From Bifidobacterium catulorum (lineage in GTDB: Bacteria; Actinomycetota; Actinomycetes; Actinomycetales; Bifidobacteriaceae), in the NCBI RefSeq assembly GCF_003129925.1, contig NZ_QFFN01000012.1:1-60031 (forward strand): a DNA stretch of 60,031 nt, in the 5' to 3' direction. The notes below the pieces were generated by a model that was not told the origin of the DNA, made no database searches, and saw nothing but the letters and a program-made list of their open reading frames with translations. Positions 40,124-48,900 of this stretch are shown in pieces. The position numbers and the translations under genes are program-made. Each line of letters starts with the position of its first letter. The first letter of the stretch is position 1.

Positions 40124-40786
40124 TCACTGCATGAGCACCACGGCGACGTCCGCGCCGAGGCCGTTGACCTGGACCACCTGGGAGATCCCCAGCTGGGCGG
40201 CGACGTCCTTCGCGGTCCCCAGATCGTCGGCGGAACGGTACCAGACGGTGCTCGTCGACGGCAGGGATGCGCGGTTCGCCGCGTTCCTGGCGCTTACGGC
40301 GGAGTAGCCGGCGTTGCGCAGTGTATTGGCGTTCGTCGACGCCAGACCGTTGCGGCGTGTGCCGTTGTACACGGTGATGGACGCGGAGCGGTTCACCGTA
40401 TCCGCCGTCTCGGAGGCCGTCTCGCTCGGGGTGGACGACTGCGTGGCCGTCTCGCTCGGGGTGGCGGCGCTTGTCCGCGGGGCCGCGGACGAGGATGCGG
40501 CGGCGGACGACCGCGCGGGTGCCGAAGACGATGGAGAGGGGGGCGGCGCGACCGACGACGGCGACGACGCGGACGGGACGGACGACGAGGCGGACGGAGA
40601 CGAGGCGGAACCGGACGAGGCCCACAGGTACACGCCGCCGGCGATCAACGCGGCGACGAGCAGCACGACGATGTACGGCAGGGCGCGGGCGCCGAAGCCG
40701 CGTGGTCCGCGATGCAGTCCGACAGGCCCCTGGGGCGGATCGTCGAATTCATCTGCCGGGTAGGCGGCGTGCTGCTTTTCGGACAT
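40124..40786 (-). CDS. LytR_C-domain membrane-anchored protein
   Basis: The protein has 220 residues. A cytoplasmic N-terminus (about 1-35) is followed by TM (about 36-57, ALPYIVVLLVAALIAGGVYLW), a Ser/Pro/Ala-rich linker of about 75 residues that probably crosses the wall, and a C-terminal LytR_C domain (about 135-220: ITVYNGTRRNGLASTNANTL...VVQVNGLGADVAVVL). LytR_C domains accompany wall-polymer ligases, but here the catalytic LCP domain is absent. GTGAGGAG precedes the ATG. It is divergent from ung. Role probably in the cell envelope; the partner is unknown. Confidence 0.85.
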   Translation of the reverse strand: MSEKQHAAYPADEFDDPPQGPVGLHRGPRGFGARALPYIVVLLVAALIAGGVYLWASSGSASSPSASSSVPSASSPSSVAPPPSPSSSAPARSSAAASSSAAPRTSAATPSETATQSSTPSETASETADTVNRSASITVYNGTRRNGLASTNANTLRNAGYSAVSARNAANRASLPSTSTVWYRSADDLGTAKDVAAQLGISQVVQVNGLGADVAVVLMQ

Positions 40787-40893
40787 GACGGCTCCTCACT
40801 TGCTGTACTCAACCACGAAACATGGTAGCCCATCGTGCTCCCTACCGTCCCCGGGAGGCATCGGAAGGCATGATGTTCGTACATCTTCGCGTT

Positions 40894-40899
40894 TACAGT
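40894..40899 (+). promoter_or_regulatory. Candidate leaderless -10 box
   Basis: TACAGT, then GGTGCGC, then ATG 40907. The same hexamer and gap occur before moxR. Confidence 0.55.
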
Positions 40900-40906
40900 G
40901 GTGCGC

Positions 40907-41608
40907 ATGACCATCAAAAATCTTGACGAGCTGGTCGAGGCCGGGTGGGCCGAGGCGCTGAAGGACGTGGAGCCGCAGGTCCACGCCATGGGGGACTTCC
41001 TGCGAGGCGAACTCTCCGAGGGGAGACGCTATCTGCCGGCGAGCCGCAACATCCTCCGGGCCTTCACCATACCGTTCGACTCCATCAAGGTGCTCATCGT
41101 GGGCCAGGACCCCTACCCCACCCCGGGGCATCCCGTGGGGCTGAGCTTCTCGGTGGCGCCGGAGGTCAGCCCCCTGCCGGGAAGCCTGCGCAACATCTAC
41201 ACCGAGCTGATGGACGACGTGCATGTGCCCCGGCCTGCGAACGGCGACCTGACGCCGTGGACGCGGCGGGGCGTGATGCTGCTCAACAGGTGCCTGACCG
41301 TGCAGGTGGGCAAGCCGGCCAGCCATCGGGGCAGGGGCTGGGAGCAGATCACGGACGCGGCCATCGCGGCGCTTGACGCGCGCACCGACGCAGACGGATC
41401 CCCGAAACCGCTGGTCGCCATCCTGTGGGGACGCCAGGCCCAGACGCTCGAACCGCTGCTGCGCCACGCGACGATCATCAAATCCCCTCATCCGAGCCCG
41501 CTTTCGGCCCGGTACGGGTTCTTCGGATCGAAGCCGTTCTCCCGTGCGAACGAGGCGCTGACGGCGATGGGCGCCCAGCCGGTGGACTGGTCGCTCCCCG
41601 CAGCCTGA
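40907..41608 (+). CDS. ung: Uracil-DNA glycosylase, family 1
   Basis: This 233-residue base-excision repair enzyme removes uracil from DNA. The water-activating motif [18 protein letters not shown] has the catalytic Asp68, LLNRCLTV has the uracil-binding Asn, and [20 protein letters not shown] (His about 194) is the leucine-loop motif. The length is normal. ATG 40907 is preferred over GTG codons just before it because TACAGT ends 7 nt upstream and no ribosome site is visible. It lies upstream of moxR on the same strand, with 74 nt and a separate promoter between. Confidence 0.96.
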   Translation: MTIKNLDELVEAGWAEALKDVEPQVHAMGDFLRGELSEGRRYLPASRNILRAFTIPFDSIKVLIVGQDPYPTPGHPVGLSFSVAPEVSPLPGSLRNIYTELMDDVHVPRPANGDLTPWTRRGVMLLNRCLTVQVGKPASHRGRGWEQITDAAIAALDARTDADGSPKPLVAILWGRQAQTLEPLLRHATIIKSPHPSPLSARYGFFGSKPFSRANEALTAMGAQPVDWSLPAA

Positions 41609-41669
41609 ACTCCGACCGTGGGACCCGGCCCGCCGAGGGCGAACATACGGGAAAAGTCAACCGGCACGT

Positions 41670-41675
41670 TACAGT
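41670..41675 (+). promoter_or_regulatory. Candidate leaderless -10 box
   Basis: TACAGT, then GGTTGGC, then ATG 41683. It matches the ung arrangement almost base for base. Confidence 0.55.
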
Positions 41676-41682
41676 GGTTGGC

Positions 41683-42747
41683 ATGGCTTTATTCCCACCC
41701 CGACCCTCGCAGCAGCCGGCCGTAACGCCGGCTCCCGCGGTTTCCCCGTCCTCCAGCGCGGTGTCCCGCGACGACCTCGAACGCGTACGCGACCTGACCA
41801 ACCGCATCCGCCGGCATTTCGCCCAGGGACTGGTCGCACAGGACCAGCTGCGCGAATCCCTGATCGCGACGATGGTGGCCGGCGGCCACATCCTCATCGA
41901 ATCCGTGCCCGGACTGGCGAAGACCACCGCCGCGCAGATCCTCGCCACTTCGGTGTCCGGCTCGTTCAAACGCATCCAGTGCACGCCGGACCTCATGCCC
42001 TCCGATCTGGTGGGCACGCAGATCTTCGACTTCGCCACGCAGAAGATGACCACGCAGATCGGTCCGATCCACGCGAACTTCGTCCTGCTCGACGAAATCA
42101 ACCGATCTTCGGCGAAGACCCAGTCCGCCATGCTTGAGGCCATGGCGGAGGGCGCCGCCACCATCGGAGGCGAGCGCATCCGGCTGCCGCGCCCGTTCAT
42201 GGTGATCGCCACGCAGAACCCCATCGAGGAGGAGGGCACATACAACCTCCCCGAGGCGCAGATGGACCGTTTCTATATGAAAACGGTGATGACCTATCCG
42301 AGCGAGACGGACGAGATCTCCATGCTCGACCTGCTCACCCGCCGCGGCACCGACCAGCAGGACGCCACGGTCAGCCCCGCCGCCATCGGCATCGCGGACG
42401 TGGAGTTCCTGCGTTCCTGCGCCCGGAGGGTGCATGTCTCCCAGCCGATCATGAAGTATGCGGTGGAGCTGGCGCAGACGAGCCGCGGTGCCGGTCCGCG
42501 ACCGATCAAGGGGCTGTCGAACCTGGTGCGCCTGGGGGCCAGCCCACGAGCCTCGATAGCCCTGGTGCGCATCGGTCAGGCGCAGGCGCTGATGTCCGGC
42601 CGCGACTATGTGATCCCGGAGGACGTCAAGGCGTTCGCGCACGAGGTGTTCCGCCACCGCATCCTGCTGACCTTCGAGGCCATGGCGGAAGGCGTGGACG
42701 CCGATCAGGTGATCGATTCGATGATCGAGGCGGTTCCCGTACCATGA
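41683..42747 (+). CDS. MoxR-family AAA+ ATPase
   Basis: This 354-residue cytoplasmic ATPase follows a Pro/Ala-rich N-terminal 25 residues. The Walker A region is the MoxR form ESVPGLAKTTAA, Walker B is VLLDEINRSS, sensor 1 is VIATQNPIEEEGTYNLPEAQMDRF, and a C-terminal lid follows (KGLSNLVRLGASPRAS). MoxR proteins act with VWA-domain proteins as chaperone-like assembly factors, and those genes follow here. The start codon lies 7 nt after TACAGT with no ribosome site. Its stop overlaps the DUF58 start (ATGA). Confidence 0.95.
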   Translation: MALFPPRPSQQPAVTPAPAVSPSSSAVSRDDLERVRDLTNRIRRHFAQGLVAQDQLRESLIATMVAGGHILIESVPGLAKTTAAQILATSVSGSFKRIQCTPDLMPSDLVGTQIFDFATQKMTTQIGPIHANFVLLDEINRSSAKTQSAMLEAMAEGAATIGGERIRLPRPFMVIATQNPIEEEGTYNLPEAQMDRFYMKTVMTYPSETDEISMLDLLTRRGTDQQDATVSPAAIGIADVEFLRSCARRVHVSQPIMKYAVELAQTSRGAGPRPIKGLSNLVRLGASPRASIALVRIGQAQALMSGRDYVIPEDVKAFAHEVFRHRILLTFEAMAEGVDADQVIDSMIEAVPVP

Positions 42748-43691
42748 TCGCGACGGACACTCCCGTCGATCCGATACGCCGCAGGATAGAGTCCCTGGGG
42801 ATGCGTCTCGGCCTGCCCACGATCGTCAAGGCGCTGGGCGTGCTGGAGGGTGAGCACCCCTCGTCGAGACGCGGTGCCGGATACGACTATCTGGACATCC
42901 GGCCGTATGAGCCCGGCGAGGAGGCGCGGCTCATCGACTGGAAGGCCAGCGCCAGATCCGGTCGGCCCATGATCGTGGACAAGGAGCGCGAAAGCAACGG
43001 GAACGTATGGCTGCTGCTCGACGTGGGACGCGAGATGACGGGCGTGTGCCCGAGCGGCGAACCCGCCATCGACGTGGCGGCCAATGCGTTGCGCATGTTC
43101 GCCATGCTTTCGCTGCGCCGTGGCGACGACCTGTCCATCGTCCTTGGGGACCATGCCAGCATCACCCGCGTGCCGTTCAACGGCGGGTTCGCGAAGTTCG
43201 AACATGCGCTGGACGGCCTGCTGCGCCGCGACCTCGCCCATCCCCGCGACTTCGACGCGCTGATCGACTATGCGGGCAGGATCCGCAACCGACGCTCGCT
43301 CATCGTGCTGGCCACGGACGAGACCGTCTGGACCCGCGAGCGTGCGCGCGCGCTGCGGACGCTCGCCCAGACGCATCCGGTAATCACCATCAACGTCGCC
43401 GTCGCCAACCCCTTCTCCTCGGCCGATCGGTTCGCCCGCATCATCGACGCCCACAGTGGAAGGCGGATTCCGGCGTTCCTGCGCACGAAGAGGGTGGAAT
43501 CGAGCGTGGAGGTGCATCGCCGGTTCGAGGCGACGGCCGCGGAGCATGAACTGGCCGGCGTCGGCACGACCATGATCCATGCCGGCTCAAGCGAGGCGAT
43601 GTTCAACGAATTCGTCAGGCTGGTGTCCTCCGTCCTGGCCCGTGGGGGATTCCGACAGCCGTCGATGCGCGCCGTGGGAGGGATGTCATGA
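42744..43691 (+). CDS. DUF58-domain protein
   Basis: The protein has 315 residues. GAGYDYLDIRPYEPGEEARLIDWKASARSGRPMIVDKERE is the conserved DUF58 block (about 48-85). The rest resembles a von Willebrand A-like fold (VWLLLDVGREMTG), with the metal-site DxSxS altered to DVGRE. DUF58 genes regularly follow moxR. No membrane segment is seen. It overlaps moxR and the next gene by 4 nt each, so translation is coupled. It probably belongs to a MoxR-driven complex at the membrane. Confidence 0.93.
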   Translation: MIATDTPVDPIRRRIESLGMRLGLPTIVKALGVLEGEHPSSRRGAGYDYLDIRPYEPGEEARLIDWKASARSGRPMIVDKERESNGNVWLLLDVGREMTGVCPSGEPAIDVAANALRMFAMLSLRRGDDLSIVLGDHASITRVPFNGGFAKFEHALDGLLRRDLAHPRDFDALIDYAGRIRNRRSLIVLATDETVWTRERARALRTLAQTHPVITINVAVANPFSSADRFARIIDAHSGRRIPAFLRTKRVESSVEVHRRFEATAAEHELAGVGTTMIHAGSSEAMFNEFVRLVSSVLARGGFRQPSMRAVGGMS

Positions 43692-44209
43692 TGTGGACGA
43701 TGGCGGATGGACGGTTCACCGCCGTGGCACCATCCGAAACCGGCCCATATGCGTTCGCGACGTTCGCCCTGCTTGCGGCGGCGGTGGCGCTGTGTCTTGC
43801 GTCGGTGCTGCTGGGTCGTCCGCGGCAACGGCGGCAGATCCGACAGGGCGCCCACCGACCACAGGCGGGCAGGGGCGAATGGCTGGACGCCATCGACGAC
43901 ATCCGATCACGGTTCCATGAGGGCCAGCTCGACGAGGACGACGCCTTCGCCGAGCTGGCGGCCCTGGCGCGCCGGTTCGCATCCGACCGCCTCGGCCGCG
44001 ACGTGACGAACCATACGCTTGCGGAGCTTGATCGTCTTCCGCGCTCCCGCGGCGGCGGCAGGGGCGTCGACCTGCTCCGTCAGACCATCCGCGCCCTGTA
44101 TCCGCCGGAGTTCGCGGAACCGGCCGTCCATGCCGGTCCGGCAAGGCCCACGGTCGACGAGGCCGCGGGCTGGGTGTCGAATCTTGTGGAAAGGTGGCGT
44201 GCACGATGA
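43688..44209 (+). CDS. Single-pass membrane protein in the moxR operon
   Basis: The protein has 173 residues. One membrane helix (about 22-42, FATFALLAAAVALCLASVLL) is followed by a cytoplasmic helical domain with WLDAIDDIRSRFHEGQLDEDDAFAELAALARRFASDR. Position and layout match the small DUF4381-like or BatB-type partners in MoxR operons, but I cannot place it in a family. Both ends overlap their neighbours by 4 nt (ATGA). Confidence 0.85.
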   Translation: MMWTMADGRFTAVAPSETGPYAFATFALLAAAVALCLASVLLGRPRQRRQIRQGAHRPQAGRGEWLDAIDDIRSRFHEGQLDEDDAFAELAALARRFASDRLGRDVTNHTLAELDRLPRSRGGGRGVDLLRQTIRALYPPEFAEPAVHAGPARPTVDEAAGWVSNLVERWRAR

Positions 44210-45312
44210 CGATTTGGAATACGTTCCGCTGGCCATGGGTGCTTGTGGTCGGCGTGGTCGTCGTCGCACTGGCGCTGCCTGCGCTGCGCTGGTATGCATC
44301 ACGCCCCTCGGGAGGAGGCCGCGATGCGGTGGATGGGGACGACGCCCCGGTATGGAACCTCGACCACGATCTGGAGACCGAATACGTCAGCGACCAGTGG
44401 CGTCGGTGGAAGCGGCTCAACCGCACGGCGGTGGCGCTGCTGACGTGCCTGACGCTGGTCTCCGTCATCCTGATGGCGCGCCCATCGCGCATCGACGCCG
44501 AATCGAGCGAGGCGTCGACCCGAGACATCATCCTGTGTCTGGACGTCTCCGGCTCCACGTTGCCGTACGACCGCGAGGTCATCGCCACGTATCTCGACCT
44601 GGTCGGGCATTTCCAGGGCGAACGCATCGGATTGAGCATCTTCAATTCGACGTCCCGCACCGTGTTCCCGCTGACCGACGACTATGACCTGGTCAGGGAG
44701 CAGCTCACCTACGCGAACGACATCCTCAAGGACGTCGTCGATCAGGACAGCATCGACAAGATGAGCGACAAACAATACCAGCAGGTCTCCGATTGGCTGG
44801 AAGGCACGCAGAACCGCAAGGACGTCACGTCGCTCATCGGCGACGGCCTGATCAGCTGCGCGTCCATGCTGCCGGAGTTCTCCGCCGACGACTCCGACGC
44901 GGCATCCGCCCCGACCGGAGCGACGGACACGACGAACCGGGATGCGTCGATCGTGCTGGCCACCGACAACGTGCTGTCCGGCAAGCCGACATACACCCTG
45001 TCCAAGGCGTTGGACCTGACGTCGGGCTCCTCGATCGTCGTGGACGGCCTGTTCTCGGGACCGGTCGAATCGGACGGCGACGCCACGACGACCGACATGA
45101 AGCGGCAGATCGAATCGCATGGCGGCATATTCCTCACGCAGGGAGGCGGCTCCTCGGTGACGGCGCTGGTGAGGACCATCGACGGGCAACGCAGCAAGGA
45201 CAACGAACGCAAGACCCAATCGAACCTCGTGGACGCGCCCCGCTATTGGGTGCCCGCGGCCGTGGCGCTGTTCCTCGGCTTCGTGGTCGTGACGGAAAGG
45301 CTGAGACGATGA
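44206..45312 (+). CDS. VWA-domain membrane protein 1
   Basis: The protein has 368 residues. TM1 is at about 5-25 and TM2 at about 80-98. A von Willebrand A domain follows with an intact metal site DVSGSTLPYD (MIDAS DxSxS, about 110), then the second-motif region SIFNSTSRTVFP and LATDN. A third TM sits near the C-terminus (WVPAAVALFLGFVVV). This is the BatA/BatB layout. The domain is probably displayed outside or bound by MoxR inside. ATG 44206 overlaps the previous stop. Confidence 0.92.
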   Translation: MTIWNTFRWPWVLVVGVVVVALALPALRWYASRPSGGGRDAVDGDDAPVWNLDHDLETEYVSDQWRRWKRLNRTAVALLTCLTLVSVILMARPSRIDAESSEASTRDIILCLDVSGSTLPYDREVIATYLDLVGHFQGERIGLSIFNSTSRTVFPLTDDYDLVREQLTYANDILKDVVDQDSIDKMSDKQYQQVSDWLEGTQNRKDVTSLIGDGLISCASMLPEFSADDSDAASAPTGATDTTNRDASIVLATDNVLSGKPTYTLSKALDLTSGSSIVVDGLFSGPVESDGDATTTDMKRQIESHGGIFLTQGGGSSVTALVRTIDGQRSKDNERKTQSNLVDAPRYWVPAAVALFLGFVVVTERLRR

Positions 45313-46325
45313 ACGGACTTACCTTCTCCCCCATTCTCGGATGGGCCGGCTCGTCGGCCGTGGCCTTCGCCGTCATGGCCGTGACCGTCGGCCTGACGGT
45401 CCGATCGCGCCGGGCGACGCATTCGGATGCCACCATGGCGGACCATATACGCAGAATCCTCGCCTCCGTCGTCCTGGCCGTCATGATGTTCGCCCCGAGC
45501 ACCGTGCACGTGACGACGACGCAGGCGGTGAACGCCACCGACGTGTTCATCGCCGTGGACGTCACCGGTTCGATGGCCGTCTCCGACGCGCATTACGGCT
45601 CCAAGGACGCCGTCATGCGTCTCACGGCCGCGCAGAAGGCGGTGGCCGACATCACCAAGGCCTATCCGGACGCAAGCTTCGCGGCCATCAGGTTCGGGGC
45701 GTCCGGCACGCTGGACGTGCCGCTGACGCCGGACGCACGCGCCATCGGCAACTGGGCCGAGACCCTGAGACCGGAGCCCACCGGATCGTCGTCGGGATCG
45801 AACCTCGACAAGGCCATCGACCCGTTGCTGCCCGCCATGAAGGCGACGCGCGCCCGGCATCCCGACGACCGCATCGTCGTCGTCTACATCTCCGACGGGG
45901 AGCAGACCAGCCGCAAGATACGACGCACGTTCTCCTCGCTGCGCGCCTACGCGGATGACGGGCTCGTCGTGGGCGTCGGATCGGCCGACGGCGGCAAAAT
46001 CCCCCAGGTGGGCAACGACGGGACGGTGGACGTCAAACGGTTCATCACCGACCCGACCACCAAACAGCCCGGCATCTCCATGATGGACGAGAAGAACCTC
46101 AAGGACATCGCCGACGAGATGAGCGGCGCCTACGTGCATGTGGACGCCGCCCGCACCATCGGTGCGGGGGATGCGCGGGGGACATCCACGCAATACCGTC
46201 TGGCGAGCACATACAAACAGCGGGAGCACAGCGTCCCGATCGTCTGGCCGTTCGCCGTGCTGCTCGTGGCGCTGCTCGCATGGGAGGCGGTCAGCTGGGC
46301 ACGAACGTCAAGGAGGCTGATATGA
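45309..46325 (+). CDS. VWA-domain membrane protein 2
   Basis: The protein has 338 residues. TM1 is at about 12-32 and TM2 at about 52-72. The VWA domain (about 80-280) has MIDAS AVDVTGSMAVSD, IRFGAS and VVYISDGEQTSR, and a C-terminal TM follows (VWPFAVLLVALLAWEAVSW). It differs from VWA protein 1 in sequence but has the same topology, as in BatA/BatB pairs. It overlaps both neighbours by 4 nt. Confidence 0.92.
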   Translation: MNGLTFSPILGWAGSSAVAFAVMAVTVGLTVRSRRATHSDATMADHIRRILASVVLAVMMFAPSTVHVTTTQAVNATDVFIAVDVTGSMAVSDAHYGSKDAVMRLTAAQKAVADITKAYPDASFAAIRFGASGTLDVPLTPDARAIGNWAETLRPEPTGSSSGSNLDKAIDPLLPAMKATRARHPDDRIVVVYISDGEQTSRKIRRTFSSLRAYADDGLVVGVGSADGGKIPQVGNDGTVDVKRFITDPTTKQPGISMMDEKNLKDIADEMSGAYVHVDAARTIGAGDARGTSTQYRLASTYKQREHSVPIVWPFAVLLVALLAWEAVSWARTSRRLI

Positions 46326-46888
46326 GCCGATCGTCACACGCCCCACATGCCGACGGCACCGTCCGCGCTTCCCGGCCGGTGCGCGGCGTCATGATGGCTG
46401 CGGCCATCATGATGGCGGTCGCAGCCATCGTGGGCGGCGTCAACTGGAATGCGCTCTCGGCCAACAACGCGGCCGTGGGCAGCCTCAACGCATCCATCGA
46501 CGCCTATGCCAAGGACTCCCCCGACCTCGATGCACTGAAAACCGCACAGCGGCAGACCGACGCGCAGTTCCGCGACGCGCAGGCCCTCGGAGTGCTGCAA
46601 CTGCCGTCCGTCCGTTCCACCATAGCGGCCAATGCCGCCGAATCGGCGCGTCTGAGCCGGCAGATCGACGCGGACCTCGCCAAACGGACGTCGTCGGGCG
46701 ACACATCGGCCTCCGATGCGAACGCCGCCGAGGGCGGGTCGCAGGGCGGCGGGTCGTCGAACTCCTCCGAAGCCGAGAAGATCAACCGGATGCTCGAACA
46801 GAACAAGAAGGTCGAGATGAAGAACGTGCCCGATACATCGAAGACCACCACGGAGGGGGACGAGAACACCAGTCCGAAGCCATGGTGA
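46322..46888 (+). CDS. Membrane-anchored protein ending the moxR operon
   Basis: The protein has 188 residues. One N-terminal membrane helix (about 22-44, VMMAAAIMMAVAAIVGGV) is followed by an extracytoplasmic helical part (about 50-125) and a Gly/Ser/Ala-rich tail ending in charged residues and KPW. I recognise no family. By place it may correspond to the BatC/TPR-like last member of such operons, but no TPR motif is seen. It overlaps the upstream gene by 4 nt. Confidence 0.85.
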   Translation: MSRSSHAPHADGTVRASRPVRGVMMAAAIMMAVAAIVGGVNWNALSANNAAVGSLNASIDAYAKDSPDLDALKTAQRQTDAQFRDAQALGVLQLPSVRSTIAANAAESARLSRQIDADLAKRTSSGDTSASDANAAEGGSQGGGSSNSSEAEKINRMLEQNKKVEMKNVPDTSKTTTEGDENTSPKPW

Positions 46889-47011
46889 CCCGTCGTCGGG
46901 CGGCGGTGGGTTGGGCCCGGCCCGGCCCCCCCCGACCGCCGGGGGTGGTCCATCCGTCCACATCGTCCCGAGGGCCGCGGGCGCCACGCCATATCGTGGT
47001 TGAATCGCAGC

Positions 47012-47377
47012 ATGACGCAATTCAACACCGCACCGCAGTCCCCGTTCGGGCAGACCCCGTCCTCGCCGTTCCGGAAGAGAACGACCGACAGTCCGCTGGC
47101 GCGGGCCGTGGAACAGGCCAACGGCACCGCGCCCTGCCCGTGCGCCGACGTATGCAGGGACTCACAGGACCATGTACGAGCATTGGCCGCCTCCACGGTC
47201 GGCATCGTCCAGGACGCCGTCGACGCCCTGAGGACGGCCGGCTCCGTCACCTGGGAAGGCAAGGCCGGCGAGCGTTTCCACCAGACCGTCAAGGAGGCGA
47301 TGACGCTCGCCGACGCATTGGACCGGGGAGCGCATGACACGGCACGGTTCATCGACAGCGCGGAGGCGCTGGCATGA
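47012..47377 (+). CDS. WXG100-like small helical protein
   Basis: The protein has 121 residues. A Pro/Ser-rich N-terminus of about 35 residues with CPCADVC is followed by a helical hairpin with VTWEGKAGERF at the turn (about 82-92), the WXG motif. The C-terminus is AHDTARFIDSAEALA. It overlaps the following hydrolase gene by 4 nt (ATGA), as partner-plus-effector pairs of type VII secretion often do. ATG 47012 is chosen; an upstream TTG is less likely, and no strong ribosome site is seen for either. Confidence 0.75.
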   Translation: MTQFNTAPQSPFGQTPSSPFRKRTTDSPLARAVEQANGTAPCPCADVCRDSQDHVRALAASTVGIVQDAVDALRTAGSVTWEGKAGERFHQTVKEAMTLADALDRGAHDTARFIDSAEALA

Positions 47378-48873
47378 ACGCGCATGTGAAATCCCGCATA
47401 TACGGCGGACAGGGAACGACCACCAAAGCCGACCTCGCACGGTTCCGCACCGTGGCCGGCGCACTGAACAACGCCTCCATCGCGGTCTGGCACCTGCATG
47501 CGGACTGGGGCGCGACACCCATCCAGCTGGCGGACAAGAAGCGGAAGGCGCCGTTCTGCCCGAAGCTGAACGGCTCGGCCACCGCCGGGGACGTCATGGA
47601 CGACGGCTCATGCGTCGCCGGCAACCCCGACGGAGGGACCGTCGTGCACATGTCGCTGAACTATCCCGCGGTGAACCGCCACGCCAACGAGCGTGGCACC
47701 CAGACGAACGCCCTACGGGAGAAGCTCTCCCTGCTCGCGGACCACCTCGTCCGTGCATACTCGCTGTATTCCAACGCGGAATGGGCCGCGGAGCGTCTGA
47801 TGGGCGAGGCCCTGCAGGCCGGGGCGTTGTCGGCCCCCGCCCACGCGGGAGGACTGTTCGCCGCCTATACGGCATTCGAAGTGGTGGAGGGATCCGTCTC
47901 GGAGGGACGATTCAACCCGATGTACGCGCTCACCGACACCTGGTGGGCCCAGGAGGGGCTGCTCGCGGCGTTGGGCACCGCCATGACCAAGGGCACCGAC
48001 TACAGGGCCATCATCCAGGGCACGGTCGATACGGATGAGGTCAACGAGGCCGCCGAGGAGATCGCGAAGTTCACGGCGCCGTTGAACAATCTGGTCTTCG
48101 GGGACGATCTCACCGTCACCCGCATCAGCCCGGGCCGCGGCATCGGCGACACGCGCAGCATATCGGATTCCCTGCGGAACGTGCACGATATGCGTCTCAA
48201 CAACGTCGACTACGGTTCCATCGCCATCCAGAAATATCTGCGTGAGGACGGCTCCACCGCCTGGATGGTCACCATACCGGGCACCGACGGCAACGCCGAC
48301 TCCCCGTTCAGCTGGCCGACCAACGTGGAGCTCATGAGCTCCGACGCGGAACGACGCCGGGCGGCGGACAGCGCACGCATGGTGGATGAGGCCATGCGCC
48401 AGGCCGGCATACAGCCGGACGACCCCGTCGCGATGGTGGGCCATTCGCAGGGCGGCATCGTGGCGGCGACCATGGCATCGGACTACGGGGACCGATACAA
48501 CATCCAGCACATCGTCACCGCCGGCTCCCCCATCGCCAACCATCCGATCGACCGGAAGAAGACGTGGGTGACGAGCATCGAGATGAACGACGAGCTGGTC
48601 TCGAACCTCGACGGGTCGCGGAACCCCGTGGCCCCCACATGGCTGACGGTGCGCGGCGTCAGCCAGCCCATGGGCTCGGAAGCCGGCACCGCCGTGGAGA
48701 ACACCGACGACCACAAGTTCCTCACCCACGACATGAACTACATGAAGGCGGCGTGGAAGGACGCAGAGGAACTCGGATCGACCGCGCAGCAGGGCCATGA
48801 CCGGCACTTCCGTGAGGTCGTCGGCGGGCGGCTTGAGGAGACCACCTACTGGAGGGGGCGCATTTCCAGATAG
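47374..48873 (+). CDS. Large WXG-partner-like protein with alpha/beta-hydrolase domain
   Basis: The protein has 499 residues. The N-terminal 200 are largely helical, with WHLHADWGATP and six cysteines or fewer, and show no signal peptide. Residues 260-499 form an alpha/beta-hydrolase: WMVTIPGTDGN (oxyanion strand), VAMVGHSQGGIVAA with nucleophile Ser about 357, TAGSPIANHP, and a late DDHKFLTHDMNY that may supply acid and histidine. The fold resembles lipases and PE-PPE-type esterases. With the 4-nt overlap to the WXG-like gene, a secreted effector or surface esterase is a reasonable inference; the substrate is unknown. Confidence 0.8.
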   Translation: MNAHVKSRIYGGQGTTTKADLARFRTVAGALNNASIAVWHLHADWGATPIQLADKKRKAPFCPKLNGSATAGDVMDDGSCVAGNPDGGTVVHMSLNYPAVNRHANERGTQTNALREKLSLLADHLVRAYSLYSNAEWAAERLMGEALQAGALSAPAHAGGLFAAYTAFEVVEGSVSEGRFNPMYALTDTWWAQEGLLAALGTAMTKGTDYRAIIQGTVDTDEVNEAAEEIAKFTAPLNNLVFGDDLTVTRISPGRGIGDTRSISDSLRNVHDMRLNNVDYGSIAIQKYLREDGSTAWMVTIPGTDGNADSPFSWPTNVELMSSDAERRRAADSARMVDEAMRQAGIQPDDPVAMVGHSQGGIVAATMASDYGDRYNIQHIVTAGSPIANHPIDRKKTWVTSIEMNDELVSNLDGSRNPVAPTWLTVRGVSQPMGSEAGTAVENTDDHKFLTHDMNYMKAAWKDAEELGSTAQQGHDRHFREVVGGRLEETTYWRGRISR

Positions 48874-48887
48874 GGTACGGCTTCACG

Positions 48888-48893
48888 TATTGT
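48888..48893 (+). promoter_or_regulatory. Candidate leaderless -10 box
   Basis: TATTGT, then GTTGTGC, then ATG 48901. It is only 15 nt past the stop of the hydrolase gene. Confidence 0.5.
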
Positions 48894-48900
48894 GTTGTGC

